64,000 nt of DNA from Streptomyces sp. WMMC500 (GCF_027497195.1 NZ_CP114905.1:620001-684000); one strand, 5' to 3'. Positions 10,538-19,624 are shown, counted from the first letter of the stretch. Made by a program: numbers and translations. The notes: generated by a model not told the origin, from the sequence alone.

Positions 10538-11491
10538 CTACGGGCAGCGCACGACCTGGCCCGCGTACGACAGGTTGCCGCCGAAGCCGAAGAGCAGCAC
10601 CGGCGCGCCGGAGGGCACGTCGCCGCGCGCCACCAGCTTGGAGAACGCCAGCGGCACGCTCGCCGCGGAGGTGTTGCCCGACTCGGTGACGTCGGTGGCG
10701 ACGACCGCCTGGGGCGCGCCGAGGCTGCGGGCGAGCGGCTCGATGATCCGCAGGTTCGCCTGGTGCAGCACGATCGCCGCGAGGTCGCCCGGGTCCACGC
10801 CGCCGCGCTCGAGGACGCCGCGGGCGATCGGCGGCAGCTCCTTGATGGCCCAGCGATAGACGGCCTGGCCCTCCTGCGCGAAGACCGAGGGCGTGCCCTC
10901 GATTCGCACCGCGGGCCCCATCCCGGGCGCCGAGCCCCACACCACGGGGCCGATGAAGCCCGCCTCTGCGGGGCCGGCCGCGGGGGCGACCACGGCGGCG
11001 CCGGCACCGTCGCCGGTGAGGACGGCGGTCGAGCGGTCGTTCCAGTCGGTGACCCCGGTCAGCTTCTCCGCCGCGATGACCAGGGCGCGGCTCGCGGCGC
11101 CCGCGCGGATGGCGTGGTCGGCCTGGGCGAGGGCGTGGGAGAAGCCGGAGCAGGCGACGTTGACGTCGATGGCGGCGGGCGCGCGGATACCGAGGCGGTC
11201 GGCGACGCGGGCGGCCATGTTGGGCACCTTGTTCTCCGCGGTGCAGGTGGCGACCATGACGAGGTCGACGTCCTCGGTCTTGGTACCGGCGCCGGCCAGC
11301 GCCTTGGCGGCCGCGTGCGCGGCCATCATGTCCACGGTCTCGTCGTCGGCCGCGACGTGCCGGGTGCGGATGCCGACCCGGCTGCGGATCCACTCGTCGC
11401 TGGTGTCGACGAACTCGGCCAGGTCGTCGTTCGTCAGCACCTTCCCCGGCTGGTAGTGGCCGAGGGCGAGGATCCGCGATCCGGTGGTCAT
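10538..11491 (-). CDS. Beta-ketoacyl-ACP synthase III (FabH-like)
   Basis: 317 residues with the complete KASIII triad: Cys114 (NVACSGF), His243 (VLHQAN) and Asn273 (ESGNTSAASVP). The enzyme condenses an acyl-CoA starter with malonyl-ACP, or acts in a related acyl-transfer step. It stands alone, with no acyl carrier protein, fabD/F or polyketide genes nearby, so it is an extra FabH copy and not the housekeeping one, which in Streptomyces sits in a fab cluster. ATG 11491 has GGAGGCGGCCC before it. Confidence 0.9.
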   Translation of the reverse strand: MTTGSRILALGHYQPGKVLTNDDLAEFVDTSDEWIRSRVGIRTRHVAADDETVDMMAAHAAAKALAGAGTKTEDVDLVMVATCTAENKVPNMAARVADRLGIRAPAAIDVNVACSGFSHALAQADHAIRAGAASRALVIAAEKLTGVTDWNDRSTAVLTGDGAGAAVVAPAAGPAEAGFIGPVVWGSAPGMGPAVRIEGTPSVFAQEGQAVYRWAIKELPPIARGVLERGGVDPGDLAAIVLHQANLRIIEPLARSLGAPQAVVATDVTESGNTSAASVPLAFSKLVARGDVPSGAPVLLFGFGGNLSYAGQVVRCP

Positions 11492-11578
11492 GGGCCGCCT
11501 CCGCTGGGGTGACTGGTCGTAGGGTGCCCTTCGAGTCTGCCGGGTGCGCCGGGAGTTGGGCAGTGGAGATCCGTCAAA

Positions 11579-11625
11579 GCGGCGGCGCGGGTCTTTGGCG
11601 GCATGTGCCATTGCCGCGCCGCCGC
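11579..11625 (-). terminator. Long hairpin after the glycerophosphodiesterase gene
   Basis: A perfect 12-bp stem (GCGGCGGCGCGG, 11579-11590, with its complement 11614-11625) and a 23-base loop begin 20 bases past the stop. No U-tract, as is usual for high-GC actinobacteria. Confidence 0.6.
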
Positions 11626-11644
11626 CTCGTGGTCCGGGACGCCG

Positions 11645-12496
11645 CTACGTGAGGGACTGCGGGTAGTCCGTGATGATGCCGTCGACGCCGAGTCCGGCCA
11701 TCTTGCGCATCGCGCCGGGCTCGTCGACGGTCCAGACGTTGATGTCCATGCCCAGCTCGTGGACGCGGTCGACCAGGGCCTGGTCGGTGATGGTGTACTG
11801 CGGGTTGACCTGGTCGGCCCACGCGCTCAGCGCGACCAGCTCGGCTTCGGTGGGGCGGTCGGCGTCGAGGAAGCCGATGGGCACCTCGGGCATGAGGTTC
11901 TTGAAGCCCTGCGCGTCGTCGGTCTCGAAGGACTGCACGGCCAACTGGTCCCGGGCCAGCGCGCGCCGCACGTAGGCCGGCCTGTCCTGGAGCAGCTCGG
12001 CGAAGTCGGCGGGCAGGCTCGCGTCGTAGTGACCGCAGGGGCTGATCTCGGCCAGCAGGCCCGACTTGCGGTCGATGATGTCGATGACGCGGTCGACGGT
12101 GATGATCGGCTCGCCCGCGTACCGGTCGGAGAACCACGAGCCGGCGTCCAGGCCCCGCAGTTCGTCCCAGGTGAAGTCGGAGACGCGGTAGCTCGGCCGC
12201 CCCGGGTAGACCTCCTCGATGTCGGTGGTCCGCTCCATGGTGCAGTCGTGGAAGTTGACGAGCTTGCCGTCCTTCGTGCGCTGCACGTCGATCTCGACGA
12301 AGTCGGCGTCCTGGCGGACCGCCAGCCGGGTCGCCACCGCGGTGTTCTCGGGCGCCACGCCGGAGGAGCCGCGGTGGGCGATGACGTCGGGACCGGCGGA
12401 CGCGGCCTGGGCGCCGGACGCGCCGGCGAGGACGCCCGCGGCCGTCAGGGCCGCGAGGACGGGCGCCGCCCGCAGCAGGGATCTCACGAGCTTCAC
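11645..12496 (-). CDS. Secreted glycerophosphodiester phosphodiesterase
   Basis: 283 residues. A Sec signal peptide (about 1-32, ending GAQAASA) precedes a GDPD TIM barrel with AHRGSSGVAPENT (catalytic His and Glu), the EID metal ligands and NFHD. It hydrolyses glycerophosphodiesters to glycerol-3-phosphate and an alcohol outside the cell. GTG 12496 is chosen because GAAGG is six bases upstream and the signal peptide follows directly. It could feed the glpK/glpA genes 2 kb away, though no transporter for glycerol-3-phosphate is here. The next gene is divergent. Confidence 0.9.
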   Translation of the reverse strand: MKLVRSLLRAAPVLAALTAAGVLAGASGAQAASAGPDVIAHRGSSGVAPENTAVATRLAVRQDADFVEIDVQRTKDGKLVNFHDCTMERTTDIEEVYPGRPSYRVSDFTWDELRGLDAGSWFSDRYAGEPIITVDRVIDIIDRKSGLLAEISPCGHYDASLPADFAELLQDRPAYVRRALARDQLAVQSFETDDAQGFKNLMPEVPIGFLDADRPTEAELVALSAWADQVNPQYTITDQALVDRVHELGMDINVWTVDEPGAMRKMAGLGVDGIITDYPQSLT

Positions 12497-12686
12497 AATT
12501 GACCTTCGCTCTCGTGGTGTTGGTGGTGCTGCCGAGGCTGAAGACGTGACGTTAAACAAGGCGGACGATCACGTAAAGAGGCCGTGGTCGGGACATGACG
12601 ATGCTTGCCCGGGGGTGTTCCGGATGCTGGGATGCGGTGTGCGCGCACGGACCCGGTGGACGGCGGCGCGCCGGAGAGGCGGAGCG

Positions 12687-13865
12687 ATGCGGAGCGTACG
12701 GCGCGGCGGGAGGCCGGGCGGTCTGGTGGTGCTGGCGGTGCTGGTGACGGCGCTGGGGGCGGCGTGCGGTGGGCCGGGCAGGCAGGCTCCCGAGCCGGAC
12801 GACGGGCCGCGGGAGCAGGAGGCGCGGGAGGCCGGGCGGGCGCGGGAGGAGCCGCGGGCGCGCGGGGACGGGGCCGGGCGCGGGGCGCACGCCGTGGGCG
12901 TGGCCACGTACAACGTCTACCTCGGCGCCGACCTGCAGCCCCTGTTCTCGGCGGGCAGCAGGGCGGAGCTGGTCGCGCGCGCGGGCGAGGTGTACGCGGC
13001 GATGGAGGCGACGGACTTCCGCGAGCGCGCGACGGCACTCGCCGACGTGCTCGCGGCCCGCGGGCCCGAGGTGGTGGGGCTCCAGGAGGTGGCCCGCTGG
13101 GAGAAGGGGCCGGTGGGCGGCCGGCTGACGGTCCGTTACGACTTCCTGCGTCTGCTGCTCGACGAGCTGGCCGCGCGCGGCACCCCCTACCGGGCCGTCG
13201 CCGCGAACGACAACTTCACCGGCCGGCTGCCCGTCTCGGCCACCGAGGAGGCGCGGTTCACCGACCGGGACGTGATCGTCGTACGGGACGGGCCGGCCGC
13301 CTCCCGGCCGCGTACGGCGCACGTCACCTCCGCGGCGTACGGGGCGAGGGCCGTCCTGCCCTCGCGCATCCCGGGGTTCTCCTTCGAGGTGCCGCGCGGC
13401 TGGTCGGCCGTGGACGTCACGGTGCGCGGCGGGACCTTCCGCTTCGCGAACACCCACCTGGAGGCGTTCGGCACCCCCGACGTGCGCGCCGCCCAGGCCC
13501 GCGAGCTGGCCGCCGCGCTCGCGGACTCGCCCCATCCCGTCGTCCTGGCCGGCGACTTCAACTCCCGCCCCACGGACGCCGCCGGCGCCTACGGGATCCT
13601 CGCGGAGGCCGGCTACGCCGACGCCTGGACCGCCGCGGGCGGCGACCCGGCGGGCGGCTGGACGGCGGGGCAGAGCGGGTCGCTGCTGGCGCCGGACGAG
13701 CTGTCCCACCGCATCGACCACGTGCTGTACCGGCCGCACGGGGTGCGGGCGGTCGCGGCGGAGGTGGTCGGCGGCCGGGAGGCGGACCGCTCGACGCCGA
13801 CGGGGTACTGGCCGTCCGACCACGCGGGCGTGGTCACCGAACTCCGGCTCGGCGGCGGGCGGTAG
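12687..13865 (+). CDS. Secreted endonuclease/exonuclease/phosphatase-family protein, possible lipoprotein
   Basis: 392 residues. The N-terminus is basic and then hydrophobic (GLVVLAVLVTALGAACGG); the Cys sits in a poor lipobox, so lipidation is uncertain. A charged linker rich in Glu/Arg follows, then an EEP fold: ATYNVYLGA, LQEVARWE, ANTHLEAFG, LAGDFNSRP and the closing WPSDHAGV, which together carry the metal and catalytic residues. Substrate could be nucleic acid or a phospholipid/phosphoester. ATG 12687 follows GGAG; a more upstream ATG is open but lies before the hydrophobic segment. Confidence 0.83.
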   Translation: MRSVRRGGRPGGLVVLAVLVTALGAACGGPGRQAPEPDDGPREQEAREAGRAREEPRARGDGAGRGAHAVGVATYNVYLGADLQPLFSAGSRAELVARAGEVYAAMEATDFRERATALADVLAARGPEVVGLQEVARWEKGPVGGRLTVRYDFLRLLLDELAARGTPYRAVAANDNFTGRLPVSATEEARFTDRDVIVVRDGPAASRPRTAHVTSAAYGARAVLPSRIPGFSFEVPRGWSAVDVTVRGGTFRFANTHLEAFGTPDVRAAQARELAAALADSPHPVVLAGDFNSRPTDAAGAYGILAEAGYADAWTAAGGDPAGGWTAGQSGSLLAPDELSHRIDHVLYRPHGVRAVAAEVVGGREADRSTPTGYWPSDHAGVVTELRLGGGR

Positions 13866-13959
13866 CGGGGGCTTCGGCGCACGCCCCCGCGAGCCCGTGA
13901 CGACGGACGCAGCGGAGCCGAGCCACGCCGCACGGGGCGGGGCGGTGCGGGCGCCGTGG
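13865..13959. terminator. Two hairpins between convergent genes
   Basis: GCGGGGGC (13865-13872) pairs with GCCCCCGC (13883-13890) over a 10-base loop. A second interrupted stem joins CCACG/CCGCAC (13923-13933) to GTGCGG/CGTGG (13945-13959). They lie between two convergent stops and probably terminate both. Confidence 0.55.
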
Positions 13960-13961
13960 CG

Positions 13962-15209
13962 TCACAGGCCGACGTGCACCGGACCGCCGTGCCGGTCGGC
14001 GCCCGCCGCCAGCCGCCACGGCACCCGGAAGACCCGGCCGGGCGAGGCCGGCCACGGCAGCGTGCGGCGGCCGAGGATCCGGCCGTCCTGACGCACCGTC
14101 ACCCGCGGCACGCGGACCAGTTCGCCGGACCACAGCAGCAGCCGCCCCCGGGGTGGCGGCGGGTCACCGGGGCGCAGCAGTCCGGGCGCGACCCAGCGGA
14201 ACGGCGCGTCGGCGACCAGCGGCACGCCGGGGCCCGGCGCCGCCTGCTGCCCGGCGAGCGCGCGGAGCACCTGGTGCGCGACGTGCCGCCCGTCGAGCGC
14301 GGCGACGTCGGCGGTGTCGGCGGGGTGCAGCACGTTGCCCGCGGCGAACACCCCGGGCGCGCTGGTGCGCAGCGCGGTGTCGGTGAGCGGCGCGGCGCTG
14401 CCGGGGGCGAGGTCGAGGCCCGCGGCGCGGGCCAGTTCGTGTTCGGGGACCCAGTCGCCGGTGAGGACGAGGGTGTCGCAGTCCACGGTGGTACGGCGCC
14501 CGGTGTCCAGGTGCTCGATCTCGACCCCGGTGAGCCGGCCGCGGCCGACGATCCGGACGACGCGGGTCCGGGTGGCGACGGGCACGCCGAGCGCCAGCCG
14601 CCCCGGGTGCGTGAACGCGGCGTACGACTCGGGCACGTCGTGCTCCGTCGTCATCAGCACCGTCCGGCAGCCCGCCGACCGCAGCGTCAGCACCGCCGAC
14701 CAGCTCACCGGCTCGGCGCCGACGACGACCGCGCGCCGGCCGGGCGTACGGCCGTGCAGGTGGACCAGGTTCTGCAGCCGGCCGGTGGTCAGCACGCCCT
14801 CGGGCCGGTCGCCGGGGATGAGCCGGGCGGGGCGGGGGCGCTCGCGGGCGCCGGTGGCGAGCACCACGGCGCGGGCCTCGACGCGCAGCAGCCCTCGCGG
14901 GGTGGTGACGTCCAGGGCGCGGTCGCCGGCCCAGCCGGTGACGGTGGCCTCGGTGCGGATCGTGGCGCCCGCGGCGGCGGCGCGGGCGGCCAGGGTCCGC
15001 GCGTAGCGGGGACCGTCGAGGACGCGGTGCAGGTCGCGCATGCCGTAGCCGGTGTGGGCGCTGTGCCGGGGGATGCCGCCGGGTGCGCGCTCGCGGTCGA
15101 GGACGAGGACCCGGCCGGGCGGCAGCCGCGGTGCCAGCCGGGCGGCTGCGGTCAGCCCGGCGGGGCCGGCGCCGACCACGACGACGTCGGGGGTGAGGGT
15201 GGTGCTCAT
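13962..15209 (-). CDS. FAD/NAD(P)-binding oxidoreductase partnered with GlpA-like protein
   Basis: 415 residues of the pyridine-nucleotide disulfide-reductase fold. It has an N-terminal FAD motif VVVGAGPAGL, an NAD(P) region (RRAVVVGAEPVSW) and a C-terminal FAD contact (GVFAAGNVLHPADTADVAALDGRHVA). No redox CxxC is seen. It follows the GlpA-like gene by 52 bases. In Thermotoga and many Firmicutes a [2Fe-2S]-domain glycerol-3-phosphate dehydrogenase is encoded with such an NADH-oxidase-like partner, the pair passing electrons onward. The last 80 residues, Pro/Arg-rich, go beyond the usual fold. Confidence 0.78.
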   Translation of the reverse strand: MSTTLTPDVVVVGAGPAGLTAAARLAPRLPPGRVLVLDRERAPGGIPRHSAHTGYGMRDLHRVLDGPRYARTLAARAAAAGATIRTEATVTGWAGDRALDVTTPRGLLRVEARAVVLATGARERPRPARLIPGDRPEGVLTTGRLQNLVHLHGRTPGRRAVVVGAEPVSWSAVLTLRSAGCRTVLMTTEHDVPESYAAFTHPGRLALGVPVATRTRVVRIVGRGRLTGVEIEHLDTGRRTTVDCDTLVLTGDWVPEHELARAAGLDLAPGSAAPLTDTALRTSAPGVFAAGNVLHPADTADVAALDGRHVAHQVLRALAGQQAAPGPGVPLVADAPFRWVAPGLLRPGDPPPPRGRLLLWSGELVRVPRVTVRQDGRILGRRTLPWPASPGRVFRVPWRLAAGADRHGGPVHVGL

Positions 15210-15261
15210 CGGCCGGGCTCCGCTGCGGGGTCGAGGACGGTGGTCGGGCGCGTACGGGGGC

Positions 15262-16644
15262 TCACCGGCCGGCCGCCAGCAGGGCCTCGACCTCGGCGGC
15301 ACAGGAGAAGCCCTGGCAGCGGCCGTTCATGGCGCGGGTGCGGCGGCGCAGCCCGTCGACGCCGGCGGGTGGCAGCGGGGAGCGCAGCGCGTCGCGGATC
15401 TCGCCCTCGGTGACGCGCTCGCAGAAGCAGACGACGCGGCCGTACGCGCCGTCCCGGGCGATCAGCTCCTCGTCCCGGTACGGGCGCCGCGCCGCTTCGC
15501 CGAGGTTCGGCATCCGCGGCGGTTCGGGGAGTTCCGTACGCGGCACGAGGGCGAGGCCGGCGGCGGCGAGCAGGTCGCGGACGTGTTCGGCCAGGGCCAG
15601 GGAGGCGGACAGGCCGGTGGAGCGGATGCCGCCGGCGAGCAGGTAGCGCCGTTCGGCGTCGCTCTCGACGAGGTAGTCGTCCCGGTCGATCGCCGCGCGC
15701 AGCCCCGCGTACGCCGCCGTGACCTCTTCGCGCAGCAGCCGGGGCATCAGCCGCTCCCCCCTGTCCAGCAGGAACGCGTAGCCGGCGGCGGTCGTCGCGG
15801 TGTCGCGGCGGTCCGCGACGTCCTCGGCGGTGGGGCCGAGCATGACGTTGCCGTAGATGGTGGGGCTGATGAGCACGCCCTTGCCGCGGGAGGTCGGCAC
15901 CGGCAGCACGATGCGCGGCGCGAGGGGGCGGGCGAGCTTGTCGTAGACGAGCAGTTCGCCGCGGCGCGGGGTGACGGTGAAGCGGTCGTGGCCGAAGAGC
16001 CGGTCGACCGTGTCGGCGGCCAGGCCCGCGGCGTTGACGACCCAGCGGGCGGTGACGTCGCCCCCGGTGGTGCGCAGGGTGGTGGCGTCCTGGCCGGTCT
16101 CGGCGGCCTCGACGCGGTGGCCGAGGAGGACGGCGGCGCCGCGCGCCCGCGCCTCGGTGGCCAGCGCCAGGGTGGTGGTCCAGGAGCAGATCACGGACTC
16201 GCCGGGGACGGCGAGGCCGCCGAGGGCGCCGGGGCCGAGCGCGGGGACCTGCGCGTAGACCTCCGCGGCGGTCAGCGGCGCGCAGTGCTCGTAGCCGTTG
16301 GCGACCGCCTTGTCGTGCAGCCGGGGCAGGGCGGCCAGTTCCTCGTCGGTCCAGGCGACGAGGAGGGCGCCGGTGCGCTCGACGGGGATGCCGGTGGCGT
16401 CCGCGTACGCGGACAGCAGGGCGTGGCCGCGGCGCACCAGGCGGGATTCGAGGGTGCCGGGGGTGGCGTCGAAGCCGGTGTGGAGGATGGCGGTGTTGGC
16501 CTTGCTGGTGCCCTCGCCGACGTCGTCGCGGGCGTCGAGGAGGGCGACGGACAGCTCGTGGCCGGCCAGTTCGCGGGCGACGGCGGCGCCGACGACGCCG
16601 GCGCCGATCACCGCCACGTCGTACGGTGCCGCCGCCTCAGCCAC
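15262..16644 (-). CDS. GlpA-like glycerol-3-phosphate dehydrogenase with BFD [2Fe-2S] domain
   Basis: 460 residues. Residues 1-360 are a DAO-type FAD oxidoreductase (VAVIGAGVVGAAVAREL; RSTGLSASLALAEHV at the C-terminal FAD contact). The last 60 residues are a BFD-type [2Fe-2S] domain with VCFCERVTEGEI and GRCQGFSC (four Cys). The fusion matches the anaerobic-type GlpA or TM1432-like family, not the aerobic GlpD usual in streptomycetes. It oxidises glycerol-3-phosphate, fitting glpK, which it overlaps by 8 bases. GTG 16644 has GGGAGG before it. Related DAO enzymes for other hydroxy acids cannot be excluded. Confidence 0.82.
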   Translation of the reverse strand: MAEAAAPYDVAVIGAGVVGAAVARELAGHELSVALLDARDDVGEGTSKANTAILHTGFDATPGTLESRLVRRGHALLSAYADATGIPVERTGALLVAWTDEELAALPRLHDKAVANGYEHCAPLTAAEVYAQVPALGPGALGGLAVPGESVICSWTTTLALATEARARGAAVLLGHRVEAAETGQDATTLRTTGGDVTARWVVNAAGLAADTVDRLFGHDRFTVTPRRGELLVYDKLARPLAPRIVLPVPTSRGKGVLISPTIYGNVMLGPTAEDVADRRDTATTAAGYAFLLDRGERLMPRLLREEVTAAYAGLRAAIDRDDYLVESDAERRYLLAGGIRSTGLSASLALAEHVRDLLAAAGLALVPRTELPEPPRMPNLGEAARRPYRDEELIARDGAYGRVVCFCERVTEGEIRDALRSPLPPAGVDGLRRRTRAMNGRCQGFSCAAEVEALLAAGR

Positions 16645-18217
16645 GGCCGTCCTCCCGCGGGGCGGTGCGCCCGGTCGCGCCGTCCGCCGGTCCGGGGTCC
16701 TGCGGTCCGGGGTCCGCCTGCCCGGAATCCGGCGGTCCGAGGTCCGCCGGGTCGGCCGCCGGCGCGTCCTGCCGCGGCAGCGCCGCGCCCGCGGCCGTAC
16801 GCCAGCGGTCGAGGAACTCCTCCGCCCGCGCCCGCGGCCAGCGCGGCTCGTACGTCCTGCCGGGCGTCCACCGCGGCACCGCGTCCGCGGCCGACAGCTC
16901 CGGCTCCAGCGCCATCCGGGCCAGCGCCGCGGCGCCGAGCGCGGTGGCGTGCGGCGAGGGGTAGACGTCGACCGGCACCTGCGAGAGGTCGGCCTGCGCC
17001 TGCATCAGCGTGCGGCTGCGGGTCAGCCCGCCGTCCACCCGCAGCCGGGTGAGCGGGCCGCCGAGGTCGGCGGCGACCAGCGCCGTCACCTCCGCCACCT
17101 GGGCGGCGACGCCCTGCAGCACGGCGAGCACCAGGTGCTCGCGGCGGCTGGCCAGCGTCAGCCCGGCGAACGACGCGGTGGCCTCCGAGCGCCACCAGGG
17201 CGCGGCGAGCCCTGCGAACGACGGCACGCACACCACCCCCGCCGCGTCCTCGGCCGCCGCCTCGTCGAGCTCGGCCGCCGAGCCGACCAGGCCCAGCTCG
17301 GTCAGCCAGCGCACCGCGGAGGCCGCGGTGTACACCTGGCCGTCCACGCAGTACGGGGTGGCGCCACGCGCCCGCCAGGCGACCGACGTGGTCAGCCCGG
17401 AGCCGGAGCGCACGGCGGCGCTGCCGGTGTTGGCCAGGAGGAACGCCCCGGTCCCGTACGTGCACTTGGCGGTGCCCGCGGTCAGGCAGCCCTCGCCGAA
17501 GAGCGCGGCCTGCTGGTCGACCACGAGCCCGGCCACCGGCACCTCGGCGCCGAAGGCGGCGGTGGTGCCGGCGACCTCGTCGCAGGCCACGATCCGCGGC
17601 AGCTCCGCGGGGTCGAGCCCGAAGAGGGCGACCAGCTCGGGGTCCCAGTCGACGGCGTCGAGGTCGAGCAGCAGCGAGCGGCTGGCGGTGGCCGCGTCGG
17701 TGACGTATGCGCCGGTGAGGTGGTGCAGCAGCCAGGTGTCGGTGGTGGTGACGACGCCCTCGCGGGCGCCGTTCTCGCGCAGCCAGGTCATCTTCGGCGC
17801 GGAGAAGTACGGGTTGAGCACCAGCCCGGTGCGCCGGGCGACCCACTCGGCGGCGTCCGCGCGCGCGTCGCACTGCCGCTGCGCGCGCGAGTCCATCCAG
17901 CTCACCGCCCGCGACAGCGGCTTGCCGGTGGCGCGGTCCCAGGCGAGCACCGTCTCGCCCTGGTTGGCGAGCGCCACCGCGTCCACCGGCCGGCCCGCGG
18001 CCTCGACGGCCTGCCGCCCGGCGGCCAGCACCGAGGAGAGCAGTTGCGCCGGGTCCTGCTCCACCCCGCCGCCCGGCAGGTGGTCGGGCGTCACCGGTAC
18101 CTCGGCGAGGGCGAGGATGCCGCTGCTGCCGCTGCCCCCGCCGTCCCGCGCCCCCGGGTCGACGACGAGGGCCTTGGTGCCGGAGGTGCCCTGGTCGATG
18201 GCGAGCACGGTCGTCAT
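16637..18217 (-). CDS. glpK: FGGY-family glycerol kinase
   Basis: 526 residues: FGGY_N with LAIDQGTSGTK (phosphate 1 loop), NPYFSAPKMTW and GLAAPWW typical of glycerol kinases, and FGGY_C with LRVDGGLTRS. It phosphorylates glycerol to glycerol-3-phosphate. About 45 extra C-terminal residues, a PDPG/QDPGP-type low-complexity tail, are not part of the fold. Only 15 bases separate it from cvnD, and the cvnD stop is part of its ribosome site (TAGGAGG). It is followed at once by the GlpA-like gene. A sugar other than glycerol is possible but less likely given the neighbour. Confidence 0.87.
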   Translation of the reverse strand: MTTVLAIDQGTSGTKALVVDPGARDGGGSGSSGILALAEVPVTPDHLPGGGVEQDPAQLLSSVLAAGRQAVEAAGRPVDAVALANQGETVLAWDRATGKPLSRAVSWMDSRAQRQCDARADAAEWVARRTGLVLNPYFSAPKMTWLRENGAREGVVTTTDTWLLHHLTGAYVTDAATASRSLLLDLDAVDWDPELVALFGLDPAELPRIVACDEVAGTTAAFGAEVPVAGLVVDQQAALFGEGCLTAGTAKCTYGTGAFLLANTGSAAVRSGSGLTTSVAWRARGATPYCVDGQVYTAASAVRWLTELGLVGSAAELDEAAAEDAAGVVCVPSFAGLAAPWWRSEATASFAGLTLASRREHLVLAVLQGVAAQVAEVTALVAADLGGPLTRLRVDGGLTRSRTLMQAQADLSQVPVDVYPSPHATALGAAALARMALEPELSAADAVPRWTPGRTYEPRWPRARAEEFLDRWRTAAGAALPRQDAPAADPADLGPPDSGQADPGPQDPGPADGATGRTAPREDGRG

Positions 18218-18232
18218 GGCGGGGCGGGCCTC

Positions 18233-18841
18233 CTACGTGCGGTGGGCGTGGGCGGGTTCCGCGGACGCGATCAGATGGTCCATCAGGGCGAGCAGCACGC
18301 GGCGCACCGACTCGCGCTCCCGGGCGTCGAACATGATGATCGGGGTGCCGGGCTCCCTCAGGGTGAGCGCATCGCGGATCTCCTCCGGATCGTAGTCCTG
18401 CTCGCCGTGGAAACAGTTGGCGGCCACGACGAACGGCAGGTCGCGGCTCTCGAAGAAGTCGACCGCGGCGAACGAGCGGTCCAGTCTCCGGGTGTCGACG
18501 AGCACCACCGCGCCGAGCGCGCCGCGCAGCAGGTCGTCCCACATGAACCAGAACCGCTCCTGGCCGGGCGTGCCGAACAGCATCAGCACCGCCACGTCCA
18601 GCGTGATCCGGCCAAAGTCCATGGCCACGGTGGTGGCGGACTTCTGCTCGATGCCGGACAGGTCGTCCACGCCCACCCCGGCCGCGCTCAGCCGCTCCTC
18701 CGTGCGCAGCGGTGTGATCTCGCTGACGGCGCCGACCGCCGTGGTCTTGCCCACTCCGAACCCGCCGGCCACGAGGATCTTCACGGGTGGGAGGTAGGCG
18801 TCCCAGACGGCGTCCGGGGCCCGGGTGTCAGGCTCGCTCAA
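18233..18841 (-). CDS. cvnD: Conservon GTPase-like protein CvnD
   Basis: 202 residues. Ras-like NTPase with Walker A GGFGVGKTT, LFGTPGQERFWFMW as the switch/G3 region and an NCFHGE stretch in the NKxD place, as usual in CvnD. In S. coelicolor conservons the A-D proteins form a membrane-linked complex resembling eukaryotic G-protein systems. It overlaps cvnC by 14 bases. Confidence 0.94.
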   Translation of the reverse strand: MSEPDTRAPDAVWDAYLPPVKILVAGGFGVGKTTAVGAVSEITPLRTEERLSAAGVGVDDLSGIEQKSATTVAMDFGRITLDVAVLMLFGTPGQERFWFMWDDLLRGALGAVVLVDTRRLDRSFAAVDFFESRDLPFVVAANCFHGEQDYDPEEIRDALTLREPGTPIIMFDARERESVRRVLLALMDHLIASAEPAHAHRT

Positions 18842-19184
18842 GGCCGCTCCTGATTCGTCGGAGGAAATCGATGTTCATGGCGTCGGGATCGCTCATCGGC
18901 GGTCTGTGCTCGATGAGCCCCTGCTCCAGCAGTTGGGCGAGGAGGACGGCGGCGGGCGTGAGCCGCATCTCCAGACGCGCCGCCAGCTCGGCCACCGCGA
19001 TGCCGGGCCCCGCGCACAGCCGCAGGATCGTCTGCCACTCCTCGGGAATGCTGCGCGCGTCGTCGGCCAGTACGGCGGCGCGGACCGTGGAGTGCATCGT
19101 GAACTGCTCACCGGACGCCCGGTCCGTGCGGGATCCGGTGAGCGCGAACGTCCGCGTTCTGCGCGTTCCCCGTGGCGCGCTCAT
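18828..19184 (-). CDS. cvnC: Conservon DUF742 protein CvnC
   Basis: 118 residues with a winged-helix-like DUF742 fold: TILRLCAGPGIAVAELAARLEMRLTPAAVLL followed by LIEHRPP. The N-terminal 30 residues are basic and the family's PxxR-rich start is shortened. It is the third conservon component and probably an adaptor between CvnA/B and CvnD. ATG 19184 shares one base with the cvnB stop (TAATG). Confidence 0.93.
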   Translation of the reverse strand: MSAPRGTRRTRTFALTGSRTDRASGEQFTMHSTVRAAVLADDARSIPEEWQTILRLCAGPGIAVAELAARLEMRLTPAAVLLAQLLEQGLIEHRPPMSDPDAMNIDFLRRIRSGLERA

Positions 19185-19624
19185 TACCGGATGCGAGTCC
19201 TGCGGGCACCCACGCCGAGCTGGTGCTTGAAGGCGCGGGCGACACGGACGGTCTCGCGCATGGCGAGGCCGATGGACTCCGGTCCTGAGGTGTAGACGAC
19301 GAGGGTGCTGCCGTTGCCGCAGGCGGTGAGGATGAGGTGGCTGTGCTCCATGGTGATGTTCAGGTGCAGGACGGAGCCGCCGTCGACCGGCATCGACAGC
19401 CCGTCGGCGAGGCTGGCGAGGCCGGAGCAGGCGGCGGCGATGGTCTGGACGTCGTCGCGGGTCCAGTCCAGGCCGTAGCCGCAGAGGGCGAGGCCGTCGT
19501 CGGCGAGCAGGACGAAGCCGGTGAGGGCCGGCACCAGTTGCAGGTTGTCGCGGAGGTTGTCGAAGACGGCCGCGTCCTCCGGGCTCGCGGGGATGACGTT
19601 CTTCACGTGCCTGAGGCTGCTCAT
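19184..19624 (-). CDS. cvnB: Conservon roadblock/LC7 protein CvnB
   Basis: 146 residues, one roadblock/LC7 domain (LVPALTGFVLLADDGLAL, SGLASLADGLS, LILTACGNGSTLVV). Such proteins act as GTPase-activating or scaffold subunits for CvnD-like GTPases. Ends in TAA, rare in this window. ATG 19624 overlaps the cvnA stop (ATGA), so A and B are coupled. Confidence 0.94.
   Translation of the reverse strand: MSSLRHVKNVIPASPEDAAVFDNLRDNLQLVPALTGFVLLADDGLALCGYGLDWTRDDVQTIAAACSGLASLADGLSMPVDGGSVLHLNITMEHSHLILTACGNGSTLVVYTSGPESIGLAMRETVRVARAFKHQLGVGARRTRIR

Noticed and set aside
16637..18217. Xylulokinase or other FGGY sugar kinase
   Set aside because: The PYFSAPKMTW and GLAAPWW patterns and the GlpA-like neighbour favour glycerol kinase.
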